A stretch of 64,000 bases of DNA from Candidatus Hydrogenedentota bacterium (lineage in GTDB: Bacteria > Hydrogenedentota > Hydrogenedentia > Hydrogenedentales > SLHB01): positions 1 to 64,000 of the forward strand of contig JACRLJ010000106.1 of the NCBI GenBank assembly GCA_016215105.1, in the 5' to 3' direction. The position numbers and the translations under genes were made by a program. This document shows positions 26,779 to 34,368 of the stretch, one piece after another. Each line of letters begins with the position of its first letter. Positions within the stretch are counted from its first letter, which is position 1. Below the pieces are notes generated by a model, which searched no databases, was not told the origin of the DNA, and saw only the letters and a list, made by a program, of their open reading frames with translations.

Positions 26779-26873
26779 AGTGTCCTCGACTTTACCAAGC
26801 TGATAAACTTCTCTTCACGCGAGCGGAGAATATAGTCTCCGCTCTCCCATAGTAGCGCTTCACGGACCAACAT

Positions 26874-26890
26874 CAGCACGTTCCGTGCCA
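26874..26890 (-). promoter_or_regulatory. Candidate sigma-54 (-24/-12) promoter of the EPS operon
   Basis: On the minus strand TGGCAC (26890-26885), a 5-nt spacer and GTGC (26879-26876) match the TGGCAC-N5-TTGC consensus with one mismatch. The invariant GG (26889-26888) and GC (26877-26876) are exactly 10 nt apart. Transcription would start near 26864, giving a leader of about 85 nt before the activator ATG at 26778. The neighbour encodes a sigma-54 activator, which makes the match much more credible. Confidence 0.65.
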
Positions 26891-26928
26891 TAGCAGGACG
26901 AGACGCAAGATGCGGAACCAAGTCTACA

Positions 26929-26960
26929 GAACCCACAACTGATTGGGTTCGAGACGTCTC
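26929..26960. promoter_or_regulatory. Inverted repeats upstream of the sigma-54 promoter (possible enhancer site)
   Basis: GAACCCA (26929-26935) and TGGGTTC (26944-26950) form a 7-bp inverted repeat with an 8-nt spacer, centred about 75 nt upstream of the predicted start. The 10-bp palindrome GAGACGTCTC follows at 26951-26960. Enhancer sites of sigma-54 activators usually lie 80-150 nt upstream, so either is a candidate binding site; this is inference only. Confidence 0.3.
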
Positions 26961-27005
26961 ACGCCGCCTCCGATTCCCCGGTTTCAGGTAAGATCCCTAT
27001 GCGCA

Positions 27006-27035
27006 TGTGATATCACAAGCGCTACTATTTGTCAA
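27006..27035 (-). promoter_or_regulatory. 12-bp palindrome over a candidate sigma-70 promoter
   Basis: On the minus strand TTGACA (27035-27030) and TATCAC (27012-27007) are 17 nt apart, a reasonable sigma-70 promoter. The perfect palindrome TGTGATATCACA (27006-27017) covers the -10 box and could be a repressor operator. Alternatively it is a distal enhancer site, about 145 nt upstream of the predicted sigma-54 start. It is not a CRP site, whose half-sites are 6 bp apart. Confidence 0.35.
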
Positions 27036-27283
27036 ACTTGATAAAGTGTTAGTCATATTATGTCCATCCATTGCTCCGGGTGATAACCTCGCTAGCCTAT
27101 CCGCCCGCAATGCGCCAACCGCCTTATTTGGGCTGACGTCAATCCGAGCCACTGAAAGACAAAACGCGAAACTCCACGATTCCCCGAACGACTGTCGGAG
27201 TCTGTGGAACTTCGCGTCAGTTCCCTTACATTGTGCTCGACGCCACACCGTAGATGGTGGCTCCAAGCCGTTCTAATGCAGAC

Positions 27284-30200
27284 CTACCGGGCTTCTGTTG
27301 CGCTCCTCTTCGGCAGGGCGCCTGCCGCAGCCTTCAACGACTTAGCCCCACTGGAAGTTGCAGCGCTTACGTCGGCAATGTACAGCAACCCGTCAGTATT
27401 GGTCGCATTGCTGATCGCCAACAGATGAACCGTGCAGAGGTCGCCATCCGGAATCACGCTGCCGACGCTACCCTTGGTTCCTATGGTCACAATGACCTTC
27501 CCGGCGCGCGGCTCGATGGATAGCACCGACTTGCCAGCCGAGGCCGCCGTCGCGCCAATCGAAACCTGCTCGTTCGGTGTGCCCGAGGTCTTTACCGCGA
27601 ACAACTTCGGCTCGAACTGCAAAGTGAATGTTACGCCGGTCGGCTTGCCAACTCCTGGAGTCGTCAACGTAACGGGAACATCCAGAACGCTGCCGGCGAC
27701 AACCTCCGCCGCGGGACTCATCTCGAGATACACGTCAGGAGTGAAGAAGCTGAATGCCTTCGTCAACGCGTTCGTTCCACCTGGCGCGCTTACCGTAACG
27801 TTGACTGTTCCCGTACCCACCGGCGTTATCGCCTGGATGGACGAACTCTTGACGTCGATACGGAACCACAGTGCGGGCTCTGCGCCGAATAGGATGTTAT
27901 CCACCGCATCCAAATTCGTGCACTTGATCGTAACCATCGTTCCTCCCGTGCTCGCGCCCGTCGCGGGAGAAATGCTGCTAAGCACCGGCGCGCCGGTCAC
28001 CGCCTGGAACTGCGAAGGAATGGCGCCATCATTCAATTCAGCGCCGTCCACGCTGAACGGCGCGCTGACACCCGCCGCTACCGTGCTGCGCGCCTTGAAC
28101 AACAGCACCGCCAATGACCCGGAACCTGACAGCGCTTTCACGCCGGCCCCGGCCACAAGTATTCGGCCTGGCTGCGGATTGACCGTTGGATCGCCCCATT
28201 CGCGCGTCAACGACCCTTTGTCAAGACTCACAAATTCCAGTCGGCTATCATCGTAGCTCACCTGGAAGAAGTACCCTTGCACGGCGTTCGCATCGTCCAG
28301 ACTAATCGGCAGCAACACCTGCGCATTGGGCGCCAGCGTTAGCGTACCCGCAGTGCTGATGATGCGCGGCGTCGCGGCCTTCTGAAGTCCTTCGATGATC
28401 TTTTGTGCGTCGGACGTCAGCTTGGCGCCCGCGGGGGCTGGCGGCTCCGGTCCCATGCTGTCACCATTGGCGTCAGCCGGGAACTTGGTTATCGCGCCAA
28501 TACTCTTCTTCAGAATCAGCGCCGCGTCCAGTGTGCCTATCGCGGACGGTGTATCACCGCTCACATCGGCAGCCGCCGGATCCGGCAGGGAGCCTGCCAA
28601 CTCCGTCTTGAACTTCAGAATCATGTCTGCGTCCAGCACGCCGACAGTCTTGTCACTATCCACGTCACCCCAAGTATACGTACCCCCTTGTATCGTAAGG
28701 TTTCCGTCCTGGGATACCGCCGTCAATTTGCCCGCATTCAACGACACGCCGACGAAGCGAATCGCCGTCTGTGTCGCGGGCGCGGCGCCATCCTTAACGC
28801 GCAGACGCAGCACCGCGAGACTTCCACTACCGCCGCCTAGAGCTGGGCCCGCGCCGCTTATCGTCACGGATCCCGCCGCAATGGCCGCCGTGGGATTACC
28901 CCACGAAGCCACTACTGTTCCCGGACTCACCGTCGTACAGTCAACAAGAGTCGAATCAAGGCCGATCTGAATCGAGTACGCCGTCAAACCCGTCGCATCG
29001 CTTAGTGATATGGCGCAATCCACCGGCTGACCCGGCGCTCCGGAAAGATTGGTCGGGGCCGATACCGTATACGTGGCCGACGTCGTGTACGTGCCCGAAA
29101 ACGGCGTCGTCGCGCCCTTGGCAAGGGTTGCAGACTGAGACGCCGGCGCAGTCATCCCCGAAATGGGCTTGTACACTATCGAAACCGCACCCGTCGGGAT
29201 CTTGGACAGCACTTGGGATCCCGTCCCGTCGTGGGTGGCATTATCCCCGTCCGTAACCGTCCACGTCGCCGACGCCGGAGTCACCGAAACCGACACGCTG
29301 CCCGTTTGCCGCGCCAATGTCACCGACACGTTTGCCGGCGCATTCGCGATAGTCAGATGCGCCAGGTTCGCGTTCGCCGCATCCTGGGTAGCGCCGGACC
29401 ACGCCGTCAGATCGTACGCGGCGGTGGTGTCGGGTTTATACGTAAAGGTAAGCGCGGCGCCTGTTCCGTACTTCCCATCGGTACCGGGAAGCGGGCTAAC
29501 CAGAATTGAACCGTGCGCGGGCTGGAAAATATTCACAGCAAACCGGGGCGCAGCGGCCACCGTCACCGTGCGAATCACTTGAGTCGCCGCATTGCCCGCG
29601 GCGTCACTGACGTTGTAGGTTACCGTGCAGACGCCCACGACCGCCGTATTCACGGAATTCACCGTCACCATCTTTGACGTCAGGTCACCGTCCTGCGCAT
29701 CTGCCGCCGTGGCGCCCGCGTCGGTATACGTCGAACCGACCTCGATTGTGACGTCGCCCCCCACCATCGCTATAACGGGCTTGGCCGTGTCATACACCAA
29801 CTGCGTGTCGCCCGCGCCGGCCGGATCGGCGGACTGATTGCCCGCGTTATCCTCGGCCTTCAGCGCAAAGCTGTACTGGCCATTGCCCAAGTCCGCACTG
29901 TACGTAAACGAACCAGACACGCCTGTCGAGGTCAGCCCGGTATCGCCCCATACGCCCGAAGCGCCATACTTCACCCAGAGGCCAACCGTCTTGATATTGC
30001 TTCCCCCGTCATCCGCCGCATTGGCATAGGCTATGGTCACGGGATTCGCATTGGCGTGCCCCGGAGCCGTCGCTATACCCGGCAGTGGTACCGTCGTGTC
30101 ATAAATCGCGCTCCCCGCATTGGGGACGAGCAGCCCGGTGTTCTTCTGTATCGCCACGGCGTTCTGCAGCCCGGTAGCCGTGTCCTTGGGAAGCGAAAGC

Positions 30201-30328
30201 GACTGAGCAGGATCGAATGCGCGCGCCCGGCCGGCGGACAACACCACAGCCGCCAAAATCATCGCGAGAAGAACTCCTGCGCGGCCTGTGAGCAGTCCAG
30301 GCCGATACAGCCGGCATTTTCGCCTCAT
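27284..30328 (-). CDS. Secreted multidomain protein with cohesin-like, dockerin-like and IPT/TIG domains
   Basis: About 1014 residues with an AGGAGG site before the ATG at 30328. The order is: signal peptide (VLLAMILAAVVLSAGRARA), an Ig-like HYR/DUF5011-type domain (about 190-257, TYTDAGATAADAQDGDLTSK), a first cohesin-like domain (about 425-545), a dockerin-like double EF-hand (about 552-628, GDVDSDKTVGVLDADMILK), a second cohesin-like domain (about 662-770, VSYDDSRLEFVSL), an IPT/TIG domain (about 782-862, ISPATGASTGGTMVTI) and a third cohesin-like domain to the end. Cohesin and dockerin bind each other in calcium-dependent extracellular assemblies. No PEP-CTERM tail is present. It is transcribed alone; its upstream region shares an element with the other dockerin gene. 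Confidence 0.82.
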   Translation of the reverse strand: MRRKCRLYRPGLLTGRAGVLLAMILAAVVLSAGRARAFDPAQSLSLPKDTATGLQNAVAIQKNTGLLVPNAGSAIYDTTVPLPGIATAPGHANANPVTIAYANAADDGGSNIKTVGLWVKYGASGVWGDTGLTSTGVSGSFTYSADLGNGQYSFALKAEDNAGNQSADPAGAGDTQLVYDTAKPVIAMVGGDVTIEVGSTYTDAGATAADAQDGDLTSKMVTVNSVNTAVVGVCTVTYNVSDAAGNAATQVIRTVTVAAAPRFAVNIFQPAHGSILVSPLPGTDGKYGTGAALTFTYKPDTTAAYDLTAWSGATQDAANANLAHLTIANAPANVSVTLARQTGSVSVSVTPASATWTVTDGDNATHDGTGSQVLSKIPTGAVSIVYKPISGMTAPASQSATLAKGATTPFSGTYTTSATYTVSAPTNLSGAPGQPVDCAISLSDATGLTAYSIQIGLDSTLVDCTTVSPGTVVASWGNPTAAIAAGSVTISGAGPALGGGSGSLAVLRLRVKDGAAPATQTAIRFVGVSLNAGKLTAVSQDGNLTIQGGTYTWGDVDSDKTVGVLDADMILKFKTELAGSLPDPAAADVSGDTPSAIGTLDAALILKKSIGAITKFPADANGDSMGPEPPAPAGAKLTSDAQKIIEGLQKAATPRIISTAGTLTLAPNAQVLLPISLDDANAVQGYFFQVSYDDSRLEFVSLDKGSLTREWGDPTVNPQPGRILVAGAGVKALSGSGSLAVLLFKARSTVAAGVSAPFSVDGAELNDGAIPSQFQAVTGAPVLSSISPATGASTGGTMVTIKCTNLDAVDNILFGAEPALWFRIDVKSSSIQAITPVGTGTVNVTVSAPGGTNALTKAFSFFTPDVYLEMSPAAEVVAGSVLDVPVTLTTPGVGKPTGVTFTLQFEPKLFAVKTSGTPNEQVSIGATAASAGKSVLSIEPRAGKVIVTIGTKGSVGSVIPDGDLCTVHLLAISNATNTDGLLYIADVSAATSSGAKSLKAAAGALPKRSATEAR

Positions 30329-30373
30329 AGTCTCAATCCTCCTCGTCCACAATCTGCGCGCTCACGTCCTAGA

Positions 30374-30460
30374 GGCGCGGCCAGAAAGCCTCCGCTTACC
30401 AAGACCCGACAAAAGCGAGCGCCGGTGTTAAACAACTTACAGATGCTTTCTGGCCGCGCC
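30374..30460. repeat. 16-bp perfect inverted repeat in the leader of the cohesin/dockerin gene
   Basis: GGCGCGGCCAGAAAGC (30374-30389) is the exact reverse complement of GCTTTCTGGCCGCGCC (30445-30460), with 55 nt between. It lies 46-132 nt upstream of the ATG at 30328. In RNA it would make a long GC-rich stem with an internal domain, so a leader control structure is possible. Confidence 0.55.
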
Positions 30461-30493
30461 GCGTCAAGTAGCCGGCTTCCTGACCGTACTCCT
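30454..30493 (-). promoter_or_regulatory. Shared 40-nt upstream element, copy 1
   Basis: This 40-nt block matches 40732-40771 at 32 of 40 positions by my alignment, with a 14-nt identical start (CCGCGCCGCGTCAA on the plus strand) and no gaps. It ends 126 nt before the ATG of the cohesin/dockerin gene. The minus-strand form contains TTGACG, but no -10 box at a proper distance. It may be a regulator-binding site, promoter part or RNA structure. Confidence 0.5.
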
Positions 30494-30731
30494 AGCGTAC
30501 CACGAAGTTCGGGCGCGCGCCAGCGCGTAAGTACCTTGTCGACCGCATCGAAACACGGATCGACCGGGCCTCTCACATAGTGAACCGGGAATTACTGCGC
30601 AAAGCGCATGCCAGATTATCAGCCCTTCTCCGTCTCGCCCGTCCCACCAGCTTAAATCATTATGAGACAACCCGTTATGGCGCTTCTTAGACTCTGGATG
30701 GACAATTTGGCAGGAGGGAGAATCGGCTCCA

Positions 30732-30760
30732 TTTATCCGGCGTGTCGGTCGTTCCGTCAA
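30732..30760 (-). promoter_or_regulatory. Weak sigma-70-like promoter upstream of the cohesin/dockerin gene
   Basis: On the minus strand TTGACG (30760-30755) and GATAAA (30737-30732) are 17 nt apart. It would give a leader of about 400 nt that contains the inverted repeat and shared element. The match is modest and could be chance. Confidence 0.25.
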
Positions 30761-30823
30761 GCATTCGTCACCTATGACACGTTCTCACGCGGGGTATGCG
30801 ATTGAGACCAACGGCGCGAATGC

Positions 30824-31636
30824 CTACTTGCCGTTGGGCGTCCGCTTACCCGGCTGCTCCACTATCGCCCCATACAAGTCCGGACGCCGATCTTTCAGAT
30901 GGTTGTTGTCCTTGGCCTGGCTGAGGTCAACATCACAGAAGAGTACCGCAGGCGCCTCGCCTTCGGCCTTGGCGATCACCGCGCCGCTCGGGTCGGTCAC
31001 GAGCCCCGTACGAGGATGCGCAAACGCAATGAAGCACTGATTTTCATACGCCCGCGTACGCATCATCGCTTCGTTCAAGTCTCCCGAAAAACCATACGTC
31101 GGATTTAGTATCAGCCGCGCTCCCTGAAGCCGCAGACACCGGGCCGTCTCCGGCCAGCGCCGGTCCGCGCAGATCATAATCCCCACCGGCCCCCAGGGCG
31201 TCGGCCACACTGGCAACGCCGAGCCGCGCGCAAATTGCAGGTCATGCCTCTGCAGATGCGTCTTGTGGTAGATCCCGATTAGCTCCCCGCTCGGACTCCA
31301 CAATCCCGCCGCGTTCAAGACCTCACCCTTCTCCAGCGAGGTAAAACCGAAACATACGTGCATTTTCCGGTCTCTGGCCTCATGCGATACGTGACTGATA
31401 TACGGGCTGGTCTCCAAGTCTTGCGCGACCGACCGCAAGCGTTCCGGGCTTGATTCCTTATCTGCGGCTGCGTAACCGTCCAGCCAGCACTCCGGCGTGA
31501 TGAACACATCCGCGCCGCCCTGCGCCGCGTCGCGAATCAAGCGCAAGAATGTCGCGAAGTTCCCCGCCAAGTCCCATTTGGTCGGCTCGCCACGCATCAG
31601 CGCTAGCCGCAACGTCGTTTTCTGTTCGCTATCCAT
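30824..31636 (-). CDS. Nitrilase-superfamily carbon-nitrogen hydrolase
   Basis: A 270-residue cytoplasmic amidase or nitrilase. The catalytic triad is visible: E49 in FITPECWLDGY, K125 in GIYHKTHLQRHD and C156 in VGIMICADRRWPE. The superfamily hydrolyses amides, carbamoyl groups or nitriles. I chose the ATG at 31636, preceded by GAGGG 4 nt away. The open frame continues upstream through a low-complexity tandem repeat that would give an unreal Arg-Thr-Gly stretch, so longer starts are rejected. It is divergent from the zinc-ribbon/coiled-coil gene at 31887. The substrate cannot be inferred from context; omega-amidase and N-carbamoyl amidohydrolase types are possible. Confidence 0.9.
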   Translation of the reverse strand: MDSEQKTTLRLALMRGEPTKWDLAGNFATFLRLIRDAAQGGADVFITPECWLDGYAAADKESSPERLRSVAQDLETSPYISHVSHEARDRKMHVCFGFTSLEKGEVLNAAGLWSPSGELIGIYHKTHLQRHDLQFARGSALPVWPTPWGPVGIMICADRRWPETARCLRLQGARLILNPTYGFSGDLNEAMMRTRAYENQCFIAFAHPRTGLVTDPSGAVIAKAEGEAPAVLFCDVDLSQAKDNNHLKDRRPDLYGAIVEQPGKRTPNGK

Positions 31637-31734
31637 AGTCCCTCGCTTCATACACGCCAGCAGCGCCCTCTCGAATTCCCCCGCCACCGCCGAATAGTAC
31701 CACAGTAGCTTCTTAGCCTTCCTACACCTGCGTC

Positions 31735-31816
31735 CTCCCATCCCTCCCATCCGTCCCATCCCTCCCATCCAACCTGTCCGACCTGTCCGACCTGTCCGAC
31801 CTGTCCGAACCGTCCG
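31735..31816. repeat. Pyrimidine-rich tandem repeat (CCCATC-type, then 9-bp ACCTGTCCG)
   Basis: Imperfect CCCATCC units (about 31735-31771) run into four perfect copies of ACCTGTCCG (31772-31807) and one degenerate copy (31808-31816). It lies in the divergent spacer between the nitrilase and zinc-ribbon genes. Two related 9-bp arrays occur at 46631-46693 and near 60908-61051. Confidence 0.85.
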
Positions 31817-31839
31817 AAAAACACCCACCACCACATCTC

Positions 31840-31848
31840 TGTTATAAT
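31840..31848 (+). promoter_or_regulatory. Extended -10 promoter of the zinc-ribbon operon
   Basis: TGTTATAAT at 31840-31848 is a perfect extended -10 box (TG-N-TATAAT). No good -35 box is visible, as is usual for this class. Transcription would begin near 31855, 32 nt before the ATG at 31887, with GAGGTGA at 31871-31877 as ribosome site. Confidence 0.5.
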
Positions 31849-31886
31849 GGCCCCGGCAACGTCTGCAACAGAGGTGACACCATATC

Positions 31887-33461
31887 ATGATCGAGTTCAA
31901 CTGCCCCGCGTGCGGAAACCCGTTCCGCGTTCAACCGGACGTGGCGGGGCGGCACGGTTGGTGCAAGATATGTCACGGTTTTATCCTCGTCCCTACCCTC
32001 AATACCGACGGAAGTTCAAAGCCGGTCACGATCGAGGACCGCGAACACCGCCTCGAACTCTTGCTTCGCGAAGCTGCCACGCGCTACGAACGTCTCACCA
32101 TCAAAATCGCGCTCATCGCAAGGAAATACCGCGAATCAAGAGAAAAAGCGGCCAAAGCCGATGCCATCCAAACCGAACTAACCGAAACAAAGACGCGCTA
32201 TGCCGAAGTCGAAAGCATTCTCGGACGTCAAACCGCGGACTTGCGCGACGCGGTACTGGCGCTGAGGAGGGCCTCCAGCGAACTAGACCGCCTATCGCTC
32301 GCGGCAAGAACTTCGAGCGAGACGGAATCGGGTCAGTCCGGGACGCAACCGCGCACGCCTTATCATTCTGACGTATCGAAGGTCGGTCCAGAGGCGGCGC
32401 CAGTCGTGACGGCCAGTGAATCCCGTCTTCACGAGGAACTCGCACAGATCGCCACAGAGCTTTCGCGAGTTACCAACGGCAGAGCGGAAAGCGCTTCCGC
32501 ACTGCGAGACATCGAAACTCAATTGGGCGCCGCTCAACGCCAATACGAATCGCTGTTCGCGAACCTGGATGAGAAATCACGCGCATTGGGTGCCGCGGAA
32601 GCGTCCGCCAAGACGGCAAGACACGACCTCGAGCGGATCAACGGCGAACTCCAAACTGCGAGAAGCGCCCAACTCGCCTTGGAGGAACGTCTCATCGTTC
32701 TCGAACGCGAGGCGGCCCAAGCTGCGGCCTTGGAACGAGAGCGGATTTCCCTCTGCAACCGCCTCGAGCAATCGGACGCCCAACTCCAGAAACTCCGCGA
32801 AGAACTCACCAGCGTCGCGCTTCATTCCGAGAACGCATCGTCCCGCGCAGCTCAGGCGGCCCTCGACCTGGATCGACTTCACACTGACGCCCAGGAAGCC
32901 CGTGCCGCGCGCGCAACCGCCGAATTGGCCCTGCGCGACGCGCTCGTGCGCGCCGAACGCGCCGAGGCGCAACTCCCCCCACTCTCCGCCGAAATCCAGG
33001 AATTGAGACTGCGGGCCGGCCAAGCGCAAAATCTGGAAGACCAGTTGCGATCCGCAAATCTGCGGATGACCGAACTCGAGTCGCTCTTGGCGCGGCTGAC
33101 TCCCGACCTGTCCGCCGCGTCACAAGCCCTCGGCGCCTATGAGTCCCGAGCGGAGCAAACCGCACGCGATCTCGAACGCCTCAAGGCAGAGCTCGATAGT
33201 GAACGCCAGGCCAAGCTACACGCGGAAGCCGCGCTTCAGAGCCCGGCGATGAACAACTCCGCAAGAAAACATGCCTTCGCCGACCCGGACGTAATCACAC
33301 GCGAAGCCGACTCTCTCACCGGCTTCACCGACGAGAACCTGGATTTGGATAACGGGGAGTTGACCTTAGTTCCGGAAATCCTCGATGATACGGATGCTGA
33401 GCAATCGGAAATGGTCAATGTCTTGCTTCGCTTCCTCGAACCCGAAGAACGAGAACGATAA
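31887..33461 (+). CDS. Zinc-ribbon protein with long coiled coil
   Basis: This 524-residue protein belongs to no family I can name. The N-terminus carries a likely zinc ribbon with C6, C9, C26 and C29 (CPACG...CKICHG). Nearly all the rest (residues about 50-450) is charged heptad-rich helix with many Ala, Arg, Glu and Leu, predicted as coiled coil. The C-terminus is acidic (LTLVPEILDDTDAEQSE). GAGGTGA at 31871-31877 is 9 nt from the ATG. The next gene starts 12 nt downstream and also begins with a zinc ribbon, so the two form an operon and may form one complex. A structural or scaffolding role is inference. Confidence 0.8.
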   Translation: MIEFNCPACGNPFRVQPDVAGRHGWCKICHGFILVPTLNTDGSSKPVTIEDREHRLELLLREAATRYERLTIKIALIARKYRESREKAAKADAIQTELTETKTRYAEVESILGRQTADLRDAVLALRRASSELDRLSLAARTSSETESGQSGTQPRTPYHSDVSKVGPEAAPVVTASESRLHEELAQIATELSRVTNGRAESASALRDIETQLGAAQRQYESLFANLDEKSRALGAAEASAKTARHDLERINGELQTARSAQLALEERLIVLEREAAQAAALERERISLCNRLEQSDAQLQKLREELTSVALHSENASSRAAQAALDLDRLHTDAQEARAARATAELALRDALVRAERAEAQLPPLSAEIQELRLRAGQAQNLEDQLRSANLRMTELESLLARLTPDLSAASQALGAYESRAEQTARDLERLKAELDSERQAKLHAEAALQSPAMNNSARKHAFADPDVITREADSLTGFTDENLDLDNGELTLVPEILDDTDAEQSEMVNVLLRFLEPEERER

Positions 33462-33473
33462 GAAGGAAACTCG

Positions 33474-34166
33474 ATGCGCAAGTTAGTTGTGACGTGCCAG
33501 TGCGGTCAGCGCATGCAAGTGCCCCGTTCCGCTGTAGGGAAGACCGGCATGTGCCCCACCTGTGGCCAAACCGTGGTCATCACTACGGACAACACCCGGC
33601 CGGTCACCCCGACCCTCCAGGGACGCCTCTTTGGTCTCAAGAACACTTCATGGTGGCGTGGCGCCTCCGAACCTCCCGAGGACGCCAAGCGGCGTTTCGG
33701 ACAAGCTGTGGACTTGTACTGTACGCAGCGTTACGCGGAGGCCTTGGCCATCTTCAACTCGCTGGCGAAACAGTTTCCCGGCAACCCCGATATCGAGAAC
33801 GGCCGCGCGCAGTGCATCGCGGCGCTGAAACGCCCCCCCGCCCTCGCGCTCGAGCACAAGTCCGGGTCGAACACCCCCGCCAAACTCGACGAAACCACCG
33901 TCAAGGATATCGTCCTCGACAAACTCATTCGCGGCTCCAGCGAGTCCGTCCAGCTCCAAGCCGCCGAACTCGCGTGCCGCATGCTCGGACTCTTCGGCAA
34001 GAACGGGCACCTCACGCCAGAAGAATTGCGCCAAGCCGTCAATGAAGCCAAGAACAACTCTCAATCCGCCCCAAGCGCCGACTCATCCCCCGGTCCAGCG
34101 GAGAGCCCGGTCGAAACCGCCAACGAAGAGGGTGGAACCAAACCACAAGACCCGGCGTGGACCTGA
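33474..34166 (+). CDS. Small zinc-ribbon protein with TPR-like segment
   Basis: This 230-residue protein has a treble-clef or ribbon-type N-terminus with C8, C10, C27 and C30 (TCQCG...CPTCGQ), resembling the FHA/PEGA-linked ribbons of planctomycete-type genomes. A basic linker follows, then a TPR-like helix pair (RRFGQAVDLYCTQRYAEALAIF and SLAKQFPGNPDIENGRAQC, residues about 70-115). The C-terminus is low-complexity. AAGGAA lies a few nt before the ATG. It is cotranscribed with the coiled-coil zinc-ribbon gene 12 nt upstream. I cannot assign a function; the paired ribbons suggest that both bind the same partner or metal-dependent scaffold. Confidence 0.78.
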   Translation: MRKLVVTCQCGQRMQVPRSAVGKTGMCPTCGQTVVITTDNTRPVTPTLQGRLFGLKNTSWWRGASEPPEDAKRRFGQAVDLYCTQRYAEALAIFNSLAKQFPGNPDIENGRAQCIAALKRPPALALEHKSGSNTPAKLDETTVKDIVLDKLIRGSSESVQLQAAELACRMLGLFGKNGHLTPEELRQAVNEAKNNSQSAPSADSSPGPAESPVETANEEGGTKPQDPAWT

Positions 34167-34277
34167 CCTGCCCGCAAGTTGAGCTGCCCGCGTTTGATAG
34201 GGTGAATTCCTCTTCATCTTCAATCCGTACTATTCATCTCCGGCATTGCGCATTCTCGTCGCGATTCTTCTCTTTTC

Positions 34278-34304
34278 AATCTGTGAAAATCTGTGTAATC
34301 TGTG
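34278..34304. repeat. Three short AATCTGTG repeats
   Basis: AATCTGTG occurs at 34278-34285, 34288-34295 and 34297-34304, spaced 10 and 9 nt. Similar ATCTGTG-type repeats are common in intergenic DNA of many bacteria. It lies in the 200-nt gap before the broken glycosyltransferase gene. The role is unknown. Confidence 0.5.
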
Positions 34305-34321
34305 GACCACCTCTTAGTTCT

Positions 34322-34346
34322 CGTTCCCAAGTTGTACTTGGGAACG
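34322..34346. repeat. REP-like hairpin, 11-bp perfect stem
   Basis: CGTTCCCAAGT and ACTTGGGAACG form a perfect 11-bp stem with a TGT loop. This is a member of the widespread GTTCCCAAG palindromic repeat type. A degenerate relative lies at 40826-40856. It sits just upstream of the broken glycosyltransferase gene and could also serve as a weak terminator of the zinc-ribbon operon, although no T-run follows. Confidence 0.7.
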
Positions 34347-34368
34347 CACTTTGCGTAGGTCTCGCCCC

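Larger units (their letters stand above)
26779..27283. other. 505-nt regulatory intergenic region upstream of the EPS operon
   Basis: There is no credible gene here; short open frames on both strands have no start signals or family likeness. The left half carries the sigma-54 promoter, inverted repeats and palindromes listed separately. The right half (27040-27283) shows nothing I can name and ends at the stop of the cohesin/dockerin protein gene. Confidence 0.6.
30329..30823. other. 495-nt intergenic region with regulatory features
   Basis: The region lies between the nitrilase stop and the cohesin/dockerin start. It holds the 16-bp inverted repeat, the shared 40-nt element and a weak promoter, listed separately. 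I see no coding sequence with a credible start or composition. Confidence 0.55.

Noticed and set aside
26941-26960. T-loop-like GGGTTCGAG, possible tRNA
   Set aside because: No acceptor stem, D-arm or anticodon arm can be folded around it. The sequence is better explained as an inverted repeat plus palindrome.
27006-27017. CRP-type binding site TGTGA...TCACA
   Set aside because: The half-sites are 2 bp apart instead of 6, so CRP would not fit. It is kept only as a generic palindrome.
30462-30467. Sigma-70 promoter inside the shared 40-nt element (TTGACG as -35)
   Set aside because: Neither copy has a TATAAT-like box 16-18 nt downstream on the minus strand, so the element is not called a promoter by itself.
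31637-31900. Upstream extension of the nitrilase
   Set aside because: Most of it translates the 9-bp and CCCATC tandem repeats. The nitrilase fold starts right after the ATG at 31636.
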